Positions 59,806-64,000 of a DNA stretch of 64,000 nucleotides are shown here, piece after piece. The DNA lies in NCBI RefSeq assembly GCF_002082015.1, contig NZ_CP015109.1, positions 932,001 to 996,000 on the forward strand. The letters are read 5' to 3'. The notes beneath the pieces are model-generated. The model made no database searches. It worked only from the letters and a program-made list of their open reading frames with translations, and had not been told where the DNA came from. The translations under genes were made by a program, and so were the position numbers. This DNA is from Sporosarcina ureae. Its GTDB lineage: Bacteria > Bacillota > Bacilli > Bacillales_A > Planococcaceae. Position 1 is the stretch's first letter. Each line of letters opens with the position of its first letter.

Positions 59806-60482
59806 CAGTCCACGTCCTTCTCCGCTTGCTCGATTGCCGCCTTAATTGCTTCGTAATCAAATGGATCCTCCATTACTTTGCCGTTTATGACAATAGTTGG
59901 AGTCATGGAAACACCGACTTCTCTTACTAACTCTTCATCGTGTTTAACACTGTCCATAGTCGCTTGTTGTTCCATGTCTTCTTTTAATAGGGCCTGATCA
60001 ATCTCAGGGAAGCTACTCGCTACTTCAAGAACTTTATCAGGAGTGATCCATAGCGCATCATGATTTTCAGTTGGCTGTGCATCAAACAATGCGTGATGGA
60101 AATCCCAATACATACTCGGGTGACGCTCCAAAACGGATTCAGCGGCAATCGACCCTAACGTCGATTCTTCACCGTGAAATAATACATTCACGAATGCAAA
60201 TTGAACTGTACCTGCTTCGATATAATCTGTAACTAATTTCGGATAAATCATTTCACCCCATGCTTTACATCCAGGACATTTGAAATCTCCAAATTCCACG
60301 ATCGTGACAGGAGCCTCTTCATCCCCAAGTGTAGGTTGCCCAGTAATATCAATGTTCTTTATATCCGTTGGCGCGGATTCTTCTTTATTGCTGAATACCA
60401 CGACTGCCGCCAATATGGCGACTGCCAATAGTGTTAAAATAACTACAAATTTCATATTTGAATTTTTATTCTGCTTCATCAA
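59805..60482 (-). CDS. bdbD: DsbA-family thiol-disulfide oxidoreductase, BdbD-type
   Basis: A 225-residue membrane-anchored protein: N-terminal span (~11-30, VVILTLLAVAILAAVVVF), thioredoxin fold with active site GDFKCPGCKAWGEMIYP (CPGC), and cis-Pro segment VGVSMTPTIVINGKV. Coupled to BdbC by a one-base overlap. BdbC/BdbD pairs introduce disulfides into exported proteins. The neighbours are CopC/CopD-like genes, so a role in copper trafficking or extracytoplasmic cysteine oxidation is plausible. The start used is one of two adjacent Met codons. Confidence 0.87.
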   Translation of the reverse strand: MMKQNKNSNMKFVVILTLLAVAILAAVVVFSNKEESAPTDIKNIDITGQPTLGDEEAPVTIVEFGDFKCPGCKAWGEMIYPKLVTDYIEAGTVQFAFVNVLFHGEESTLGSIAAESVLERHPSMYWDFHHALFDAQPTENHDALWITPDKVLEVASSFPEIDQALLKEDMEQQATMDSVKHDEELVREVGVSMTPTIVINGKVMEDPFDYEAIKAAIEQAEKDVD

Positions 60483-60500
60483 ATACCTCTTCTCTCATCG

Positions 60501-61598
60501 TTATGATTGCATGCTAGACATAAATCCAAAATAAAGCGAAAGGACACTGAATATCCCCATGAAAAACGGGACAATTGCGGGCGCCTTTTTCTTGAAGCTA
60601 AATACGATCAGCCCCATGAAGATCATCGCTACTGTAAAAAATAGAATGTTTACTGTGTTAAAACCAAATTGCCAACTCATAGAAGGTTCAATAACCCCCG
60701 AATAAAAGTACTCAAAGTTTGCCGAAGGACCGCTACCTGCGAGAGTAGTCTCGATACTATGTGGTGGTTCCTGTTGCCCTAAGACGCCTGTCGAAACGAA
60801 CGTAAAGAATAGCAGCACGCTTTCGAACTTCAACCACGGTATCGGATTCATTGGCTCGTTTCTTTTCAGTTTACGTTTAATCCAAAACCCGTTGATACAA
60901 GCGAAAAACAGAACAGGAATGATAGTCAAATGCTTCACCAATAAAGCTTGTCCATAAGGTAGCATCCATGCATCGCTATACTCATTTACATCGATCACCA
61001 ATGTCATGAGAAATAAACCCGTTCCTATAATCGTAAGAAAACACGCGATGGCCAATGGCGTAAACCAGCGTAAATAGGAAAGCCAATTCTCAGCGTTTTT
61101 CGAACACCAACCGACGATCAAGAGGATCCCTATCCATACCGTCACAGCTAGAAAGTGCAAAGAGTGAACAACGAATCCACTCCATTCTGTTAGCGACGCT
61201 CCATGACTTGCCCATCCTAGTGCTAGGAGCAAGACAACAGTGAAAGCCAATGAAATGCCAGAAAGTACTTTGCTATTCAAGACTGAAAACAAGGAGACAA
61301 ACAAATAAAAGAATACGGCAACTATGATCGTCACTGTCCATGCCTTTCCTACTTCAAACCCCGTAAGCACATTTTGCATCGTCAACAGTAGACCGATGTC
61401 TTCATAAAGAAATAAAATGACTTTAATCAGAGGGGTAATGGAAAAGAACACGACGCCTAGTATGGCCAACTGAAGTAGCCTCTTCGAAATACGGATTTCA
61501 GGTTTCAAACGTTCTGGAATGAATTGAATGATAAACGCGCCCATTAATAGGGAGAAACATAGATACAATAAACTTTCTGAAATATATATCCAAATCAT
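60501..61598 (-). CDS. copper resistance CopD-like membrane protein
   Basis: A 365-residue protein with about eight membrane spans. FVVHSLHFLAVTVWIGILLIVGWCS and GQALLVKHLTIIPVLFFACINGFW contain His residues in the manner of CopD/PcoD/YcnJ inner-membrane copper-import proteins. In B. subtilis YcnJ fuses CopC and CopD; here they are separate adjacent genes (CopC stop abuts this start by one base). Likely imports copper delivered by the CopC domain. Confidence 0.78.
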   Translation of the reverse strand: MIWIYISESLLYLCFSLLMGAFIIQFIPERLKPEIRISKRLLQLAILGVVFFSITPLIKVILFLYEDIGLLLTMQNVLTGFEVGKAWTVTIIVAVFFYLFVSLFSVLNSKVLSGISLAFTVVLLLALGWASHGASLTEWSGFVVHSLHFLAVTVWIGILLIVGWCSKNAENWLSYLRWFTPLAIACFLTIIGTGLFLMTLVIDVNEYSDAWMLPYGQALLVKHLTIIPVLFFACINGFWIKRKLKRNEPMNPIPWLKFESVLLFFTFVSTGVLGQQEPPHSIETTLAGSGPSANFEYFYSGVIEPSMSWQFGFNTVNILFFTVAMIFMGLIVFSFKKKAPAIVPFFMGIFSVLSLYFGFMSSMQS

Positions 61599-62156
61599 TT
61601 ATGTTTGCCTTCTTCCTATGATCCAGCCGAAAAATCCACCAGCAATCGTAAATAAAACGACCAAGATGATCACTAGGACATCATTCGAAGCTATTTTTGA
61701 TTGAACTTCCACTGGCTGCTCCACTTTTTCTTCTACTTGTTTTTCACTGGGCTGAACAGGTGTTTTTTGAGCTTCTTCTGACGCGATTGGATCCTTTGAT
61801 TCGTCTTGATTAACAACGAATGAATACGTTCCTTGTATCGGATGACCATCCGCACCGATAATCTTCCAGTCCACAGTATATGTACTAGGATCTAACGGAG
61901 ATAAAAAACCAGCTGTCATAATATGATCATTCACGCTGGTATGACTGACGGTTACTTCCTCATTCGCTTCGTTAAAAACTTTCACCGTACTTGTGGCTTC
62001 GATTTTCGTATTAAAATCCAATGTCATTTCATGAATTTCTCCAAAAACCACTTCACCATCAGCTGGGGTAGCACTAGTTAGACCAGTATGTGCGGATACG
62101 GTATTTGCTGAGATGATGAATAACAAAATGGTCATCATGACAATATTTTTCCTCAT
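61599..62156 (-). CDS. CopC-domain copper-binding exported protein
   Basis: A 185-residue protein with signal peptide cleaved near SAHTGL: mature N-terminus HTGLTSATPADGEVV, where the first residue is the Cu(II)-binding His. The CopC beta-barrel continues, with IIGADGHPIQGTYSFVV as the second His segment. A Pro/Glu/Val-rich linker and a C-terminal membrane span (VLVIILVVLFTIAGGFFGWIIG) anchor it. ATG at 62156 after AAGGGGGAAGTG is preferred over a GTG five codons upstream. Confidence 0.87.
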   Translation of the reverse strand: MRKNIVMMTILLFIISANTVSAHTGLTSATPADGEVVFGEIHEMTLDFNTKIEATSTVKVFNEANEEVTVSHTSVNDHIMTAGFLSPLDPSTYTVDWKIIGADGHPIQGTYSFVVNQDESKDPIASEEAQKTPVQPSEKQVEEKVEQPVEVQSKIASNDVLVIILVVLFTIAGGFFGWIIGRRQT

Positions 62157-62394
62157 CACTTCCCCCTTCACTTCCTTTCGATTGTACTAGCCACCCTAAT
62201 TTCAAAAGGTGCGTACTATCTACTGTTCGCTTCTTTACCTATTGACTCTTAAGAAAGCGCATAGGTTCCAACTCTTCAAAACAAATGACAACAATATAAA
62301 CCTTGTAATTTCTCTCCAAAATACCCTTTTCATTATGTACTAACAAGATTTTGTGTTGAACAACAGTCGTCCTTATAGGGGATTCACTATACAT

Positions 62395-62423
62395 TTGACA
62401 CACATATCAGTCATTGCTAATAT
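62395..62423 (+). promoter_or_regulatory. sigma-A promoter of the metal-ATPase operon
   Basis: TTGACA, 17-base spacer, TAATAT. The -10 lies inside operator 1, the classic layout for repressor control. Confidence 0.8.
62405..62422. promoter_or_regulatory. ArsR-type operator 1
   Basis: TATCAG-TCATTG-CTAATA: a 6-6-6 palindrome with one mismatch (TATCAG versus perfect TATTAG) over the -10. Confidence 0.7.
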
Positions 62424-62438
62424 GATAATAACAAAACG

Positions 62439-62456
62439 TATTAGTCATGTCTAATA
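62439..62456. promoter_or_regulatory. ArsR-type operator 2
   Basis: TATTAG-TCATGT-CTAATA: perfect 6-bp inverted repeat with a 6-base centre, 34 bases (about three helical turns) from operator 1 and just upstream of the ribosome site. Confidence 0.75.
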
Positions 62457-62473
62457 TAAGGAGTGATATATAT

Positions 62474-62794
62474 ATGATACAAGAAGAATTAGAACTTAAA
62501 GTGAAGTTTTTGCGTGCATTTGGCGACAAAACCAGGGTGCAAATATTGGAATGCATCAAATACGAGGAAAAGACTGTCTCACAAATTGTTGAAAGTGTAG
62601 AAGGTAATCAGTCCAATATCTCGCAACACTTAGCTTGTCTAAGAGGTTGTGGAATTATTGTAGGAAGACAAGAAGGTAAATACGTCTACTATGGACTACG
62701 AAATCAACAAATTAAAGAATTACTAGACACATTTGATCAGGTGTTGAATCAAATTGAGAACAATGTCGCTTGCTGTGAAAATCATATAAGTTAA
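62474..62794 (+). CDS. ArsR/SmtB family metal-sensing repressor (CmtR/CadC-like)
   Basis: A 106-residue winged-helix repressor. DKTRVQILECIKYEEKTVSQIVESVEGNQSNISQHLACLRGCGIIVGRQEGKYVYYGL shows the ArsR helix-turn-helix and wing. Cysteines in LECIK, HLACLRGCG and the C-terminal NVACCENH are candidate metal ligands (CACLRGC-like spacing resembles CmtR-type Cys sites). ATG at 62474 follows AAGGAGTG. It precedes the metal ATPase by 12 bases and probably represses it and itself through the two operators. Confidence 0.88.
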   Translation: MIQEELELKVKFLRAFGDKTRVQILECIKYEEKTVSQIVESVEGNQSNISQHLACLRGCGIIVGRQEGKYVYYGLRNQQIKELLDTFDQVLNQIENNVACCENHIS

Positions 62795-62806
62795 GGACGT
62801 GATAGA

Positions 62807-64000
62807 TTGGGCAATACATGCCGTTCTACCAACGTAGAAACTGAAAATCTAGAGAAACAAACATCCTGTTGCAGTAGCAATCAAGTACAAGAAATCGAAA
62901 AATCAACCTGTTGCAGTAGTAACGCTAGAAATACGGAAGTACAAGATACTAGTTGTTGTACTGCCACGCCTACTGTAGAAGAAAGTTGTTGCAGTAGTAC
63001 AGAAAAACCTGTAGATCCTGTTAACATGAACTTGGATCAGGGAATCAAAGAGGAATTTCGGGTGCATGGAATGGATTGCCCGGCTTGTGCGGTAACCATT
63101 GAAAAGAACTTACGCACTCTCCAACACATCAATGAAGTGAATGTGAATTATAGTTCTGGCAAAATGCAAATCAGCGCAACTCAAGAACTTGATGAAGAGT
63201 TAATTCAAAAACAGATGAAAAAGCTCGGTTTCGAAGTCGAACCTAGCAAAGTGAATCACAACGTACAGAATTACTTTATTGAAGGCATGGATTGTGGATC
63301 TTGTGCGCTAACAATTGAAAACCATTTGAACCACCTTCCGGCAGTTAAACACGTGAAGGTGAATTTCTCAACAGGTAAAATGAAAATTGAACATGAAAAT
63401 AGTCCTGAAGAAATTATGAACGAAGTAGCGAAAGCAGGATTTAAAGCATCACCTATTTCTGCAAATAAGCAGACGCCTTCTTCCACACATTCTCGTAAAC
63501 AGAATGAAGCGGTCATTTTTTCAGGTATCCTCATCGCACTAGCTTTCATGGGATCGTATACAGGAGTTTCTCCTTATGTAACAACATTCATGTACATCGT
63601 GGCCATGATCGTCAGTGGCTTTAAGCCGGTCAAGAGTGCATATTACGCAATTAGAAGCCGTTCATTGGACATGAATGTGCTCATGTCCGCTGCAGCAATC
63701 GGAGCCGCTATATTAGGCGAATGGCTTGAAGGCGCCACTGTAGTTTGGCTGTTTTCTTTAGGGCTCACCCTACAAAATCGAGCCATCGAAAAAACACGGA
63801 AATCCATTCGGGGACTTATGGAGTTAACACCGCCTGAAGCTTGGGTAAAAATCGGCCATGAATTAATCAAAAAGCCTGTTGAAGAAGTATCCGTTAATGA
63901 CATCATTGTCGTCAAACCTGGAGACAGAATCCCATTGGATGGGGAAATCACCGATGGGGAATCCAGTGTCAATCAAGCTGCGATTACAGGAGAATCGATA
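62807..64000 (+). CDS. heavy-metal P-type ATPase with Cys-pair repeats and two HMA domains, 3' end outside window
   Basis: TTG start 5-6 bases after AAGGACG; the frame runs open to the window edge (398 codons). Residues 1-75 hold four Cys-Cys motifs (SCCSSN, TCCSSN, SCCTAT, SCCSST) in a charged linker. Two heavy-metal-associated domains follow (GMDCPAC at ~88-94 and GMDCGSC at ~160-166). Membrane spans begin about residue 225, with SLDMNVLMSAAAIGAAILGEW in the second hairpin. The last visible residues, VNQAAITGES, are the actuator-domain TGES loop. Such ATPases export Cd/Zn/Pb or Cu/Ag; the CC motifs and a CmtR-like repressor favour Cd/Zn/Pb (inference). The phosphorylation DKTGT and CPC/CPx spans lie outside. 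Confidence 0.9.
   Translation, partial: MGNTCRSTNVETENLEKQTSCCSSNQVQEIEKSTCCSSNARNTEVQDTSCCTATPTVEESCCSSTEKPVDPVNMNLDQGIKEEFRVHGMDCPACAVTIEKNLRTLQHINEVNVNYSSGKMQISATQELDEELIQKQMKKLGFEVEPSKVNHNVQNYFIEGMDCGSCALTIENHLNHLPAVKHVKVNFSTGKMKIEHENSPEEIMNEVAKAGFKASPISANKQTPSSTHSRKQNEAVIFSGILIALAFMGSYTGVSPYVTTFMYIVAMIVSGFKPVKSAYYAIRSRSLDMNVLMSAAAIGAAILGEWLEGATVVWLFSLGLTLQNRAIEKTRKSIRGLMELTPPEAWVKIGHELIKKPVEEVSVNDIIVVKPGDRIPLDGEITDGESSVNQAAITGESI

Larger units (their letters stand above)
62157..62473. other. divergent regulatory region of copper and metal-ATPase genes
   Basis: 317 bases between the CopC-like gene (minus) and the ArsR-type regulator (plus). It contains the sigma-A promoter and the two operator palindromes listed separately; the left half shows no feature I can name. 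Confidence 0.7.

Overview
The window comes from a low-to-moderate GC, endospore-forming Firmicute of the order Bacillales. I infer Planococcaceae, most likely a Sporosarcina-like organism. This rests on AGGAGG-type ribosome binding sites, frequent TTG/GTG starts, spore genes (a close CwlJ homologue, a CotY/CotZ-like coat protein, a YheC/YheD-type ATP-grasp protein), and Bacillus-type gene families throughout. It is ordinary chromosome with several accessory patches. No rRNA, tRNA, CRISPR array or intact transposase was found. The two window ends cut a C39-like peptidase (left) and a heavy-metal P-type ATPase (right).

Layout. 0-7 kb: C39-like peptidase end, 5'-3' exonuclease, two paralogous Pro/Gly/Tyr-rich proteins, a stand-alone MEDS protein, an AlkD-like protein, then a spore-coat-like cluster (CotY/Z-like protein plus two ATP-grasp enzymes). 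7-15 kb: glycolate/D-lactate oxidase with an SBF transporter, CapA-like protein, then Sco lipoprotein divergent from a Tat-exported gluconate-2-dehydrogenase-subunit-3 / GMC oxidoreductase pair. 15-21 kb: OsmC-like protein, a polysaccharide deacetylase - ECF sigma - anti-sigma operon, followed by an unexplained tandem hairpin element, then an acyl-CoA ligase. 21-25 kb: a second, rearranged Sco/GMC/subunit-3 set. 25-34 kb: CwlJ, a DHH-CBS-nucleotidyltransferase fusion, a pentapeptide-repeat protein, an EVE-like/HNH nuclease, an SH3 protein and the NAD(P)HX repair enzyme. 34-37 kb: an accessory patch of small membrane proteins, a Fic toxin/antitoxin pair and degenerate repeats. 37-41 kb: large catalase, deaminase, alcohol dehydrogenase. 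41-48 kb: a TetR-controlled acyl-CoA degradation operon. 48-59 kb: membrane methyltransferase, Ltp-domain protein, YdjM-like protein, AtoE-type transporter, a 3-ketosteroid-1-dehydrogenase-like flavoprotein, a truncated SDR gene, S66 peptidase and small proteins, sprinkled with six copies of a palindromic repeat. 59-64 kb: a thiol-oxidase/copper operon (CopC, CopD, BdbD, BdbC) divergent from an ArsR-type repressor and its metal ATPase.

How the genes fit together. The 41-48 kb operon encodes acyl-CoA ligase, acyl-CoA dehydrogenase, an alpha-methylacyl-CoA racemase-like protein, thiolase and a 3-hydroxyacyl-CoA dehydrogenase-like SDR. Together with the nearby KstD-like flavoprotein and short-chain fatty acid transporter it suggests catabolism of a branched or cyclic carboxylic substrate. 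The two GMC/subunit-3 loci with Sco partners look like duplicated membrane-linked sugar or alcohol dehydrogenase systems. The right-end metal locus carries a sigma-A promoter overlapped by one of two matching ArsR-type operator palindromes.

Most promising for novelty: the tandem structured element at 16.1-16.3 kb, whose stems pair fully only as minus-strand RNA; the 444-residue protein made of G-(F/Y)-(D/N)-x-x repeats; the EVE-like/HNH protein; the Fic module with a variant inhibitory motif; and the paired ATP-grasp/coat cluster.
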